A DNA stretch of 41,218 bases, taken from positions 1 to 41,218 of the forward strand of contig NZ_JAKKFF010000144.1 of NCBI RefSeq assembly GCF_022229015.1, given 5' to 3'. The position numbers were made by a program, and so were the translations under genes. The notes under the pieces were generated by a model, which had not been told where the DNA came from, made no database searches, and saw only the letters and a list, made by a program, of their open reading frames with translations. Origin of the DNA: Micromonospora foliorum (lineage in GTDB: Bacteria; Actinomycetota; Actinomycetes; Mycobacteriales; Micromonosporaceae). This document shows positions 1-9,644 of the stretch, one piece after another. Position 1 is the first letter of the stretch; the number at the start of each line of letters is the position of its first letter.

Positions 1-1128
1 CACACCGACGACTACACCAGCCAGCACGTCTACAAGAACGGCCACGAGGGCAAGGACGAGAACGGCAAGGACCACGAGGGCAAGGACGAGAACGGCAAGG
101 ACGACAACGGCAAGGACCACGAAGGCAAGGACGAGAACGGCAAGGACGACAACGGCAAGGACCACGAAGGCAAGGACGAGAACGGCAAGGACGACAACGG
201 CAAGGACGAGAACGGCAAGGACGACAACGGCAAGGGCGGCCAGGGTGGCGGCGCTGCCGCCGACGCCTACGGCGACGAGGACAGCAAGGACTGGAAGGGC
301 GAGGAGCACGGCCAGGACGCCGAAGAAGGCCGTGACAAGAACAACTGGGACTCCAAGGACGAGCACGGCTCGGACAACGGCCGGGACAACGGCTGGGAGT
401 CCAAGGACGAGCACGGCTCCGACAACGGCCGGGACAACGGCTGGGAGTCCAAGGACGAGCACGGCTCCGAGTACGGCTCGGACGAGCGCGGCGGCTACGG
501 CAAGGACGAGCACGGCTCGGACAACGGCTCCGACAAGGGCTGGGAGAACAAGGACGAGCACGGCTCCGAGTACGGCTCGGACGAGCGCGGCGGCTACGGC
601 AAGGACGAGCACGGCTCCGAGTACGGCTCGGACGAGCGCGGCGGCTACGGCAAGGACGAGCACGGCTCCGAGTACGGCTCGGACGAGCGCGGCGGCTACG
701 GCAAGGACGAGCGTGACCGGGACGACCGTGACCGGGACCACCGTGACCGGAACGACCGTGACCGGGACGACCGGGACCGGGACGACCGTGACCGGGACCA
801 CCGTGACCGGAACGACCGTGACCGGGACGACCGTGACCGGAACGACCGTGACCGGGACGACCGTGACCGGGACGACCGCGAGTTCGTCTACTACGGCGAG
901 GCCAAGGTCGACAAGGACGCCAAGCCGGGCCGCTACGAGCTCAAGGGCTCCTGCGGCGAGGGCGAGCTCGTCGTGCTGCCGCACGGCGGTGTCGACGGTG
1001 GTGACGGTGGCGTGAGCACCGGCACCGACCGGGGTCTCGCCACCGGCGGGGCGGGCCTGCTCGGCGCTGCCGCGCTGGGCGGGATCGTGCTGATGCGTCG
1101 TCGGCGGACCGATGGTTCGCTCGTCTGA
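1..1128 (+). CDS. Repeat-rich charged cell-surface protein with C-terminal anchor (5' end outside window)
   Basis: Reading frame 1 is open from the window edge to TGA at 1126-1128, about 375 residues, so the N-terminus is missing. The product is almost entirely low complexity, in three blocks. Bases 1-240 encode short units of the type GKDENGKDDNGKDHE. Bases about 340-710 encode units such as KDEHGSEYGSDERGGYG, with three nearly identical 60-base copies at about 550-710. Bases about 712-885 encode an Arg/Asp tract (RDRDDRDRDH). A short ordered part follows (starting EFVYYGEAKVD, with GRYELKGSCGEGELVV). It ends in a Gly-rich linker, one hydrophobic helix (GLLGAAALGGIVLM) and RRRR, the layout of a sortase-type surface anchor. 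No LPXTG is visible; TG-containing stretches (GGVSTG, LATGG) precede the helix. The sortase gene overlaps its last 17 bases, so it is the obvious substrate candidate. Antisense and other-frame open frames here are repeat artefacts. Confidence 0.75.
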   Translation, partial: HTDDYTSQHVYKNGHEGKDENGKDHEGKDENGKDDNGKDHEGKDENGKDDNGKDHEGKDENGKDDNGKDENGKDDNGKGGQGGGAAADAYGDEDSKDWKGEEHGQDAEEGRDKNNWDSKDEHGSDNGRDNGWESKDEHGSDNGRDNGWESKDEHGSEYGSDERGGYGKDEHGSDNGSDKGWENKDEHGSEYGSDERGGYGKDEHGSEYGSDERGGYGKDEHGSEYGSDERGGYGKDERDRDDRDRDHRDRNDRDRDDRDRDDRDRDHRDRNDRDRDDRDRNDRDRDDRDRDDREFVYYGEAKVDKDAKPGRYELKGSCGEGELVVLPHGGVDGGDGGVSTGTDRGLATGGAGLLGAAALGGIVLMRRRRTDGSLV

Positions 1129-1819
1129 CGTGACGACGACACCGGCCGGCGGCCGCCACGGGAGACCGTGGCGTGCCGCCGGCACGGCCGTCGTCGTCAC
1201 CATGGCCATGATCGGCGCCGGCATGATCGGCGCCTCTCTGAAGACCACGCCCAGTCCTCGACCGCCGCAGCCGCTGGCCCAGGCCGGCCCCGAGGCGACC
1301 GGGCCGGCGAGCACCGCCGACGACGGGCAGCCGGCCGGTCAGGGTGATGCTCCGGCCGGGTTGGCCCGCTCGGCACCGACCAGCATCGAGATCCCCCGGA
1401 TCGGTGTCGACGCGACGATCATGTCGTTGGGCACCAACCCGGACGGCACTGTCCAGGTCCCTCCGCTGGACAAGGCCGACCAGGCCGGGTGGTACGAGCC
1501 CGGGGCGAGCCCCGGCGAGACGGGTAACGCGGTCATCGTCGGGCACGTCGACTCGGCGGTGCTCGGCCCGGCCGTCTTCTTCGACCTCGGCGCTCTCACC
1601 CCTGGCGACACCGTCACCGTGCGCCGCGCCGACGGGGTGCCGGCCACCTTCACGGTCGACTCGGTGAAGTCGTACCCGAAGACGGCCTTTCCCACCGAGC
1701 TGGTGTACGGACCGAGCGACCGGCCCAGCCTGCGGGTGGTCACCTGCGGCGGTCAGTTCGACGCGGCCGCGAAGAGCTACCCGGACAACATCGTCGTCTT
1801 CGCCACCCTGGCGGCGTGA
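1112..1819 (+). CDS. Class F sortase
   Basis: This is a 235-residue membrane-anchored transpeptidase that would attach surface proteins to the cell wall. It has a basic N-terminus, one signal-anchor helix (about residues 22-43), a Pro/Ala-rich spacer, and a compact sortase domain from about residue 90. The catalytic His145 (GHVDS) and Cys212 (VTCGG) are clear. The family normally uses an Arg shortly after the Cys, in the last strand. Here there is no Arg at all after Cys212, and the matching segment reads KSYPDNIVVF, so the third catalytic residue is unclear (Lys221 is the nearest basic residue). The ATG at 1112 lies inside the upstream repeat-protein gene, which suggests translational coupling and a dedicated enzyme-substrate pair. 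A GTG at 1130 is an alternative start. Confidence 0.85.
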   Translation: MVRSSDVTTTPAGGRHGRPWRAAGTAVVVTMAMIGAGMIGASLKTTPSPRPPQPLAQAGPEATGPASTADDGQPAGQGDAPAGLARSAPTSIEIPRIGVDATIMSLGTNPDGTVQVPPLDKADQAGWYEPGASPGETGNAVIVGHVDSAVLGPAVFFDLGALTPGDTVTVRRADGVPATFTVDSVKSYPKTAFPTELVYGPSDRPSLRVVTCGGQFDAAAKSYPDNIVVFATLAA

Positions 1820-1892
1820 CCCGCGACGAGCGAAACGCGGTCCGGCCGGGCGGGTCACCCCGACCGGCCGGACCGCGTCCGGCGTACCTGAC

Positions 1893-4800
1893 TCAGGCGG
1901 CTGCGGAGGTCCGCACCAGGGTGCGGATCTGGCGCAGCAGCACCGAGAGCGCGGCGAGATCCGCCCGCGACTCGTCGAACTCCCCCATCGCCCGCCGGGC
2001 GCGGTGGATGGAGGTGGCGTTCGACTGCTCCCACTGCTGCACCCGCTCGTGCGGCGGCAGGTCGCCCGGGGTGGAGTCGAGTACCTCCGCGGTGAGCGCG
2101 GCAAGCGCGGCGTACAGGTCGTACCGCAGCGCCATCCGGGCCAGCGTCTGCCAACGGTCCTCCCGCGGCAGCAGGGAGATCTTCGACAGCAGCGAGTCCA
2201 CCCGGAACAGGTCGGACAGCACGAAGTAGACCGAGGCCACCTCGCTGACGTCCCGCCCGCTGGCGTTCGCGGTCTCCACCACGTCCATCAGGCCGAAGCT
2301 GTACATCAGCCGGGTCGCCCGCTCCGCCAGCTCGCGGGGCAGTCCACGCTCGGTCATCGAGTCCATGTGCGCGGCGATGCCCTGGCGCTCGTTGCCGTAG
2401 AACAGCTCCTCGAGCCCCGGCAGCAGCCGGGTGACGCCGTCCCGCAGCCGGGCGATCTCGGCCGGCACGTCGATCGGCGAGCGCCGGTTGGAGACCAGCC
2501 ACCGCACCGCCCGGTCGAGCAGCCGGCGGGTGTCCAGGTAGACGCTGGTCTGCAGCTCGGGCGCCACCTTGTTGTCCAGCGCCTCGACCGCGTCCCACAG
2601 GTCGCGCAGGCCGAACACCTCGCTGACCACCACGTACGCCCGGATCACGTCTGCCGCGCTGGCCGCCGTCTCCTCGACCACCCGGAAGATGAACGAGATG
2701 CCACCCCGGTTGATCGCCTCGTTGACCAGCACGGTGGTGACGATGTCGCGGCGCAGCCGGTGCCGGCCCATCCGGTCGGCGAACCGCTCGCGCATCGGCG
2801 TCGGGAAGTAGTTGACCAGGACCTCGGTCGTCCACTCCTCGTCGGCCAACCCCTCGGTGAGGATCTCCCGCTCCAGGACGATCTTCACGTACGCGAGCAG
2901 CACCGCGAACTCGGGCGCGGTCAGGCCGGATTCGCTGCGGACCGCCAGCTCCTCGTCCGGCGGCAGCGCCTCCAACGCCCGGTCCAGGCCACCCGAACGC
3001 TCCAGCTCGTTGATCATCCGGCGGTGCACCGGGAGCAGCGAGGCGGCCTGGGCCTGGGCATTGTTGATCGCCCGGGCCTGGTCGTAGTTGTCCCGCAGCA
3101 CCAGCTCGGCGACCTCGTCGGTCATTCCGGCCAGCAGTTCGTCCCGATCGGCCGTGGTCAGCTCCCCGTCGGCCACCGCCGTGTTGAGCAGGATCTTGAT
3201 GTTCACCTCGTGGTCGGAGGTGTCCACCCCGGCCGCGTTGTCGATGAAGTCCGTGTAGATCCGGCCACCGGTCAACGCGTACTCGATCCGGCCGAGCTGG
3301 GTCCAGCCCAGGTTGCCGCCCTCGCCCGCGACCCGGCAGCGCAGGTCGCGCCCGTCCACCCGGATCGCGTCGTTGGACTTGTCGCCCACCTCGGCGTTGG
3401 TCTGGGTGGAGGCCTTGACGTAGGTGCCGATGCCACCGTTCCAGAACAGGTCCACCGGGGCCGTGACGATCGCCTTCATCAGGTCCTGCGGGGACATCTG
3501 CGTGACGTCGTCGTCCAGGCCGATCGCCGCCCGGACCTGCGGCGTGATCGGGATGGATTTCGCGGTACGCGGGAAGATGCCGCCACCAGCCGAGATCAGC
3601 TCCCGGTTGTAGTCCTCCCAGGAGGAACGGGGCAGGTCGAACAGCCGCCGACGCTCGGCGTACGAGGTGGCGGCGTCCGGCTCCGGATCGAGGAAGATGT
3701 GCCGGTGGTCGAAGGCGGCCACCAGCCGGATGTGCTCGGAGAGCAGCATCCCGTTGCCGAACACGTCGCCGGACATGTCACCGACGCCGACCACCGTGAA
3801 GTCCTGGGTCTGGGTGTCCAGGCCCAACTCCCGGAAGTGCCGCTTGACCGACTCCCAGGCGCCCCGGGCGGTGATGCCCATCTTCTTGTGGTCGTAGCCG
3901 GCGGATCCGCCGGACGCGAACGCGTCACCCATCCAGAAGTTGTGGGCCTTGGAGATCTCGTTGGCGATGTCGGAGAACGTCGCGGTGCCCTTGTCGGCCG
4001 CCACCACCAGGTACGGGTCGTCGCCGTCGTGCCGGACCACGTCCTCGGGCGGCACGATCTGCCCGCTGACGATGTTGTCGGTGACGTCCAGCATCGCGCC
4101 GACGAACTCCTGGTAGCAGGCGACCGCCTCGTCCCGGTCGCCCGGCTTCTGCTTCAACACGAAGCCGCCCTTGGCGCCGACCGGCACGATCACGGTGTTC
4201 TTCACCATCTGCGCCTTGACCAGACCCAGCACCTCGGTGCGGAAGTCCTCCCGACGGTCGGACCAGCGCAACCCGCCCCGGGCCACCGGCCCGAACCGCA
4301 GGTGCACACCCTCGAACCGGGGCGAGTAGACGAAGATCTCGAACTTCGGTCGCGGCGCGGGCAGGTCCGGAATGGCCTGCGGGTCGAGCTTGAACGCGAC
4401 GTACGCCTTGGGCCGCCCGTCGGCGCGCTTCTGGTAGAAGCTGGTCCGCAGGGTCGCCTCGATCAGCGTCAGGTACGAGCGCAGGATCCGGTCCTGGTCG
4501 AGGCTCGCCACGTCGTCCAGCGCGCCCCGGATCGTCTCCACCAGCTCACCGCTGCGCTGCTGCCGCTGCTCCGTGCTCAACTCGCCCGGCGCGAACCGGG
4601 TCTCGAAGAGCTCCACCAGCAACGAGGCGAGCTTTGGGTACGCGATGAAGGTCTGCTCCATGTAGTCCTGTGAGAAGACCGTGCCGGCCTGCCGCAGGTA
4701 CTTCGCGTACGCCCGCAGCACCACCACCTGCCGCCAGGTCAACCCGCCGCGCAGCACCAGCTCGTTGAACCGGTCCACCTCGGCCTCGCCGCGCCAGGCC

Positions 4801-6974
4801 GCCGCGAAGGCGTTCTCCACGTGCGGGCGCACCTCGGCCAGCTCGTGATGCCCCTCGGGCAGCATGAGGCCGAAGTCGTACAGGTAGACCCGACCGTCGA
4901 TCCGGTCCACCTCGTACGGGTGCTCGTCGACCACCCGTACGCCGAGCGAGTGCAGCACCGGCAGCACGGCGGAGAGCATCATCGGCTCGCCGTACCGGTA
5001 GACCTTGAACCGGACGTCCATCGCCTCGGCCAGGTCCGCACCCGGCACCCGGGTGCCCGGCCGGGGCGCCAACTGCTTGCGGAACAGGTGCATCTCCAGC
5101 TGGCCGGGCTCCTCCAGCAGCTCCAGCTTCGCCAGGTCCTTCATCGCCTCGTACGGCGTGTGCCCGTCCTTGTAGCCCTCCGGGAACGCGTCGGCGTACC
5201 GGGTGAACAGGTGCTTGGCCTGCTCGTCGCCGAGCTTGCGCTCCAGCACCAACCGGTAGTCGTCGTCCCAGAGCCGGGTGGCGTCGGCCAACTCCTCGGC
5301 CAGCAGGTCGGCGTCGATGTCGCCGGGCGGCCGCGTCGGGTCGGTACGGACGATGAAGTGCACGCGAGCCAGCATCGACTCGGTGACCCGGGTGGTGTAG
5401 TCCACCCCGACGCCGTTCAGCTCACGCAGCAGGATGTCCTGCATGCGCAGCCGGTTCTGCGTGGTGAACCGGTCCCGGGGCAGGTAGATCAGGCAGGAGA
5501 TGAACCGCCCGTACGCGTCCCGACGCAGGAAGACACGCAGCTGCCGACGGCCGGCCATCCGCAGCACACCGACCACCGCGTGGTACAGGTCGTCGGTCTT
5601 GATCTGGAACAGCTCGTCGCGCGGGTACGTCTCCAGGATCTGGATCAGATCCTTGCCGGAGTGGCTGCGCTGGCTCAGGCCGGAGCGGTCCAGCACCTCG
5701 GCCACCTTGCGGCGTACCACCGGCAACTCGCGGACGCTGGTCCGGTAGGCGGCCGTCGAGAACAGGCCCAGGAAGCGCCGCTCACCGATCACGTCACCGT
5801 CGGAGTTGAAGATCTTGAAGCCGATGTAGTCCAGGTACGCCGAGCGGTGCACGGTGGCACGCGAGTTGGCCTTGGTGATGATGAGCAGGCGCTTCTCCAG
5901 CACCTTTTCGTGGGCCTCCGGCGTCATCGACGCCAGCGACCGCGCGTCCGGCGAATCCGAACGCAGGATGCCCAGACCGGTGCCGAGCACCGCCTCCAAC
6001 GCCTTGCCGTCGACCCGGTCGGTGGCGTCGCCGCCGTCGGCGTCCACCAACCGGTACTCGCGGTAGCCGAGGAAGGTGAAGTGGTCCTGGGCGAGCCAGC
6101 GCAGCAGCTCCACCGAGTCGGTGATGTCCTTCTCCGGCACCGGTGGGCGGTTGTCGGACGTACGGGCCGAGGCCAGCTCGTCGGCGAGCGCGAGGGCACG
6201 CTGACGCATCTTGGGCCAGTCCTCCACCGCCTCCCGCACGTCGGTGAGCACCCGCTGCAACTCGCGGCGCAGCCGGTCCCGCTCGGCCGCGTCCCGGACC
6301 GGGTCGATCTCGATCCGCATCCAGCTCTCGATGATGTCGCCGGAGATCGCGTCGTCCGGCTCCACATCCGCGGAGACCTCGGTGAGCCGGCCCAGCGGCT
6401 CACGCCGCACCACCACCAGCGGGTGCACCAGCAGGTGCACGTCGAGGTGGTACGAGTTGAGCAGCGCCGTCACCGAGTCGACCAGGAACGGCATGTCGTC
6501 CGTGACGATCTCGACGACCGTGTGGTGCTGGTCCGCGTGCGGTTCGTGGATCCGCAGCTTCAACTCGCCCGGGACCCGTTGCTGGGCGAGATCCCGGTGT
6601 GCCCGGGCCGCGTCGAGCATCTCCTCCGCCGTGAAGCCGACCAGCTCCTCGTCCGGGGCGAACCGCCAGAAACGGCCGACAAGTGTCGCCGCGTCGTGGT
6701 CGTCCCCCGCGAGCGCGACGGCCTGGGCCACCAGGCGCTCCGCGTTGGGGACGGGTTCGTCGAGCTCGGCGTCCTCCACGTCGTCGGCCAACGCCTCGGC
6801 TGGCAGACCCAGATCGTAGATGGTGTCGATGCTCGACCCGGTCAGCCCGGTGACTCCCGTGTCGAGTCGGCCGTAGCCGTCCCCGTCGGTCGCCGAATCG
6901 AAGCTGTCGTCGTCCCGGCCGGAGTCATCCTGCCGGAGGTCGGGTTCCGGTTTGATCGCCGGACGCCGGTCCAT
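1893..6974 (-). CDS. gdhB: NAD-specific glutamate dehydrogenase, large (about 180 kDa) type
   Basis: The product oxidatively deaminates glutamate to 2-oxoglutarate with NAD+, feeding amino-acid carbon to the TCA cycle. It is about 1693 residues, the usual size of the large actinobacterial/proteobacterial family. The N-terminal third has ACT-like regulatory segments (for example HTVVEIVTDDMPFLVDSV). The catalytic core is recognised by GGLRWSDRREDFRTEVLGL (about residue 905), the Lys-containing VPVGAKGGFVLK (about 940), GVGDMSGDVFGNGML (about 1065), WNGGIGTYVKAS (about 1183) and GEGGNLGWTQLGR (about 1220). A helical C-terminal domain follows. Two starts are possible: GTG 6983 and ATG 6974. The purine-rich GAGGGGA abuts the GTG but lies 9 nt from the ATG, so 6974 is preferred. 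The gene is divergent from the penicillin-binding protein gene. Long antisense open frames (2004-4673 and 4821-7178) are shadows. Confidence 0.95.
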   Translation of the reverse strand: MDRRPAIKPEPDLRQDDSGRDDDSFDSATDGDGYGRLDTGVTGLTGSSIDTIYDLGLPAEALADDVEDAELDEPVPNAERLVAQAVALAGDDHDAATLVGRFWRFAPDEELVGFTAEEMLDAARAHRDLAQQRVPGELKLRIHEPHADQHHTVVEIVTDDMPFLVDSVTALLNSYHLDVHLLVHPLVVVRREPLGRLTEVSADVEPDDAISGDIIESWMRIEIDPVRDAAERDRLRRELQRVLTDVREAVEDWPKMRQRALALADELASARTSDNRPPVPEKDITDSVELLRWLAQDHFTFLGYREYRLVDADGGDATDRVDGKALEAVLGTGLGILRSDSPDARSLASMTPEAHEKVLEKRLLIITKANSRATVHRSAYLDYIGFKIFNSDGDVIGERRFLGLFSTAAYRTSVRELPVVRRKVAEVLDRSGLSQRSHSGKDLIQILETYPRDELFQIKTDDLYHAVVGVLRMAGRRQLRVFLRRDAYGRFISCLIYLPRDRFTTQNRLRMQDILLRELNGVGVDYTTRVTESMLARVHFIVRTDPTRPPGDIDADLLAEELADATRLWDDDYRLVLERKLGDEQAKHLFTRYADAFPEGYKDGHTPYEAMKDLAKLELLEEPGQLEMHLFRKQLAPRPGTRVPGADLAEAMDVRFKVYRYGEPMMLSAVLPVLHSLGVRVVDEHPYEVDRIDGRVYLYDFGLMLPEGHHELAEVRPHVENAFAAAWRGEAEVDRFNELVLRGGLTWRQVVVLRAYAKYLRQAGTVFSQDYMEQTFIAYPKLASLLVELFETRFAPGELSTEQRQQRSGELVETIRGALDDVASLDQDRILRSYLTLIEATLRTSFYQKRADGRPKAYVAFKLDPQAIPDLPAPRPKFEIFVYSPRFEGVHLRFGPVARGGLRWSDRREDFRTEVLGLVKAQMVKNTVIVPVGAKGGFVLKQKPGDRDEAVACYQEFVGAMLDVTDNIVSGQIVPPEDVVRHDGDDPYLVVAADKGTATFSDIANEISKAHNFWMGDAFASGGSAGYDHKKMGITARGAWESVKRHFRELGLDTQTQDFTVVGVGDMSGDVFGNGMLLSEHIRLVAAFDHRHIFLDPEPDAATSYAERRRLFDLPRSSWEDYNRELISAGGGIFPRTAKSIPITPQVRAAIGLDDDVTQMSPQDLMKAIVTAPVDLFWNGGIGTYVKASTQTNAEVGDKSNDAIRVDGRDLRCRVAGEGGNLGWTQLGRIEYALTGGRIYTDFIDNAAGVDTSDHEVNIKILLNTAVADGELTTADRDELLAGMTDEVAELVLRDNYDQARAINNAQAQAASLLPVHRRMINELERSGGLDRALEALPPDEELAVRSESGLTAPEFAVLLAYVKIVLEREILTEGLADEEWTTEVLVNYFPTPMRERFADRMGRHRLRRDIVTTVLVNEAINRGGISFIFRVVEETAASAADVIRAYVVVSEVFGLRDLWDAVEALDNKVAPELQTSVYLDTRRLLDRAVRWLVSNRRSPIDVPAEIARLRDGVTRLLPGLEELFYGNERQGIAAHMDSMTERGLPRELAERATRLMYSFGLMDVVETANASGRDVSEVASVYFVLSDLFRVDSLLSKISLLPREDRWQTLARMALRYDLYAALAALTAEVLDSTPGDLPPHERVQQWEQSNATSIHRARRAMGEFDESRADLAALSVLLRQIRTLVRTSAAA

Positions 6975-7263
6975 CGGTGCCACTCCCCTCGACCCACCGC
7001 GTTGTGGGTCACTCTGCCGCCCAGCCTAGGCCCTGCCGTTGTGCGCCTTCGTCGGCGGACCACTGGCCAGACGTCCGGATCGGGACTTTGTCCTTTCACC
7101 CGTTGCGGGTCCGAGGTTGGCTGGCTGCGGGATACCCCGCCACGCGATGTTCATCACACGGGCGCGGCCCGTCTTTGAGCGCGGCCGAGCACGTGGGGGA
7201 CGTTGGGGACGCCGTTCGCGTACTACCGTGCGAGGGCAGTCCGAGATCGGAAGGACCAGCTTC

Positions 7264-9228
7264 ATGCCCTTGTCGTACCCCCGGCCCCATCGGCCGAACC
7301 CCGCCCGCCGGCTGGCCGCCGCCGTCACCACGGCGCTTCTCGCGGCGGGTGTCCTGGTCGGTTGCTCGGGTGACGACGGGCCGCAGCGCACCGTCGACGC
7401 CTTCCTCGCGGGCTGGCGCAGCGGTGACCTCCAGGCGGTCGGTCTGATCGACCCGCTCGGCTCGAAACTGCCGTCGGCGGACGTGGCGCGCGAGATCAAG
7501 GACCTCTCCGGTGAGCTGGCGGCCACCCCGCCCACGCTGACGCGTCGCGGCGAGCCGAAGATCACGAAGGACATCGCGACCACGACCGTCCAGGTGGAGT
7601 GGACCCTGCCCGGTCAGACCCGCTGGGCGTACGACCGGGAGGTGCGGCTCGCCCACGGCGACGACGACCAGTGGCAGGTGATCTGGGAGCCGAAGGTGGT
7701 GCACGAGCAGCTCACCAAGGGTGACCGGTTGGCGCTGCGCCGCGACCCCGGTGCCCGCGCCGCAGTGCTGGACAACGCCGGGAAGCCGATCGTGACCCCG
7801 CGCCCGGTGGTCCGGGTGGGTGTGCAGCCCAACGGGGTCGCCGACCTCAAGAAGCTCGTCAAGGATCTCGACGCGGCGTTCAAGGCCATCCGCCCGGCGC
7901 TGGTCCCCGGCGTCGACCTGGCCGACCTGCCCGACCGGGTGGCCAAGGCCGAGCCGGGTGCCTTCGTCGAGGTGGTGTCGCTCCGCGAGGAGGCGTACCG
8001 GCAGATCAAGCCCCGGATCTACGACCTGCCCGGCACCAAGTTCGTCTCCGACAAGATCGACCTGGCGCCCACCCGTGAGTTCGCCCGTGCGCTGTTGGGC
8101 ACGGTCGACCCGGCGCAGGCCGACGACCTCGCCGCACACCCCGACCGGTACGTCGTCGGCGACCTCGTCGGGCACGGCGGCCTACAGGGCCGTTACGACG
8201 AACGGCTGCGCGGCGGCCCCGGGCTGACCGTGGTGGTCGAGCGTCCGGCCGAGGGCGGCAAACTCGAACCCACCGGCGCCGAGTTGTTCCGTCGGGAGCC
8301 GCAGCCCGGGCAGGCGCTGAAGACCACGCTGGACGTCGCCGTCCAGAACGCGGCCGACGGGGCACTGCGCGCCGAGTCGCGCCGCTCCGCCCTGGTGGCG
8401 CTCCGGATCAGCGACGGCGCGGTGCTCGCCGCCGCGAACGGCCCCGGCCCGGCCGGGGAGAATCTGGCCTTCGACGCCCAGGTGCCTCCGGGCTCCACGT
8501 TCAAGATGGTCAGCACGCTGGGTCTGCTGGATCGGGGCGCGGTCACCCTGGACGGGCCGGTCGACTGCAAGAAGACCTTCACCGTGGACGGCCGGTCCTT
8601 CAAGAACTCGGACAACTTCGAACTCGGCTCGGTGCCGTTCCGCACCGACTTCGCCAAGTCCTGCAACACGGCGTTCGCCTCCCTGGCCCCGAAGCTCGGC
8701 GGTGACGGGCTGGCCGCCGCCGGCCGCTCGCTGGGCCTGGAGGGTCAGTGGGACCTCGGCACGGACGCCTTCACCGGCAAGGTCTCGACGGGCGGCAGCC
8801 CGACCGAGCAGGCCGCCGCGTCGTTCGGGCAGGGCACCACGCTGGTCAGTCCGCTCGCCATGGCCGGCGCCACCGCCGCCGTCGCCCGCGGCCGCTTCGA
8901 ACAGCCGAAGCTGCTGATCGACCCGGCGCCGGCCAAGCCGGCCCCGGCCGGCGAGCAACTCAAGCCAGAATCCGTCGCGGCGCTGCGCACGATGATGCGC
9001 GAAGTGGTCACCGCCGGCACCGGCAGCGCGCTCAAGGATGTGCCGGGCGAGGTGTACGGCAAGACCGGCACCGCCGAGTACGACGACAACCCGGCCCACA
9101 CCCACGCCTGGTTCGTCGGCTGGCGGGGAGACGTGGCGTTCGCCGTCTTCGTGGAGAAGGGCGGGGCCAGCACCGCCTCGGCCGTCCCGATCGCCGAGCG
9201 CTTTCTCCGCGCCCTCCCGGCCCGCTGA
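7264..9228 (+). CDS. Penicillin-binding transpeptidase with MecA-type N-terminal domain (lipoprotein)
   Basis: This is a class B-like penicillin-binding protein of 654 residues that would crosslink peptidoglycan outside the membrane. The ATG at 7264 is preceded by GGAAGGA; the frame stays open upstream to 7039 but without a signal sequence. Residues 16-34 form a lipoprotein signal peptide with lipobox LVGC (Cys34). Next come an NTF2-like MecA_N domain (about 40-155, FLAGWRSGDLQAV), a dimerisation region, and a transpeptidase domain from about 380. The active-site motifs are intact: S411-T-F-K (nucleophile Ser411), S466-C-N, and K600-T-G. It lacks the N-terminal transmembrane helix usual in class B enzymes, being lipid-anchored instead. 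It is divergent from gdhB and probably monocistronic. The specific physiological role (division, elongation or beta-lactam tolerance) cannot be read from the sequence. Confidence 0.9.
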   Translation: MPLSYPRPHRPNPARRLAAAVTTALLAAGVLVGCSGDDGPQRTVDAFLAGWRSGDLQAVGLIDPLGSKLPSADVAREIKDLSGELAATPPTLTRRGEPKITKDIATTTVQVEWTLPGQTRWAYDREVRLAHGDDDQWQVIWEPKVVHEQLTKGDRLALRRDPGARAAVLDNAGKPIVTPRPVVRVGVQPNGVADLKKLVKDLDAAFKAIRPALVPGVDLADLPDRVAKAEPGAFVEVVSLREEAYRQIKPRIYDLPGTKFVSDKIDLAPTREFARALLGTVDPAQADDLAAHPDRYVVGDLVGHGGLQGRYDERLRGGPGLTVVVERPAEGGKLEPTGAELFRREPQPGQALKTTLDVAVQNAADGALRAESRRSALVALRISDGAVLAAANGPGPAGENLAFDAQVPPGSTFKMVSTLGLLDRGAVTLDGPVDCKKTFTVDGRSFKNSDNFELGSVPFRTDFAKSCNTAFASLAPKLGGDGLAAAGRSLGLEGQWDLGTDAFTGKVSTGGSPTEQAAASFGQGTTLVSPLAMAGATAAVARGRFEQPKLLIDPAPAKPAPAGEQLKPESVAALRTMMREVVTAGTGSALKDVPGEVYGKTGTAEYDDNPAHTHAWFVGWRGDVAFAVFVEKGGASTASAVPIAERFLRALPAR

Positions 9229-9644
9229 CCGGCGGTCCGCTACTCGTTCGTGCGACGCGCGCGGCAGGCGGACGGACGGCAACGGCCGACGAAAGTCGCC
9301 GACGCAGGGCCCGCGTGCCCCACCTGTCGGATGTCGGCCAATCCCTTGCCATGGTGATCGCAATGCCCTGATCCGCCACCGAACACCGGGCACCACCTGG
9401 CAAACGGTGTGAAGCGCGTGCTCCTTCTCCACGGCCGTCACCCGCTACGGCTCGTCCGCCTGCCGGGGCCCACCGGTGCAGGGGTGGTAGCCCGCCAATC
9501 CGCCCGGTACGGTGCCGGAATCATAGGAAATCAAGGAGCTCGATAGGACAAGGCGTACTGAGGGTCGGCTAGTGGCGCCTTCCTTGGAGCACTGACAGCC
9601 CTCGGTGCGGCGATTCCCCCGTCCCCGCCCGTTGTGGAGCCGAC
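9229..9644. other. 416-bp intergenic region before the accessory cassette
   Basis: No convincing gene is seen. The first half is GC-rich; from about 9515 to 9560 the composition is more AT-rich (GGAATCATAGGAAATCAAGG), which may hold the cassette promoter. A good AAGGAG at about 9533 is not followed by a start codon at a suitable distance. The only supported ribosome site is GGAG at 9636-9639, 5 nt before the TTG start at 9645. Confidence 0.5.

Noticed and set aside
245..1015. Thr/Ala-rich open frame on the plus strand over the repeat region, and Ser/Leu/Pro-rich antisense frames
   Set aside because: They are out-of-frame readings of the Lys/Asp/Gly repeats. Only frame 1 runs through to a sensible anchor-type C-terminus and the normal overlap with the sortase gene.
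2004..7178. Very long plus-strand open frames opposite the glutamate dehydrogenase gene
   Set aside because: They are His/Arg/Gln/Val/Asp-rich shadow translations of a GC-rich gene with clear family motifs on the minus strand.
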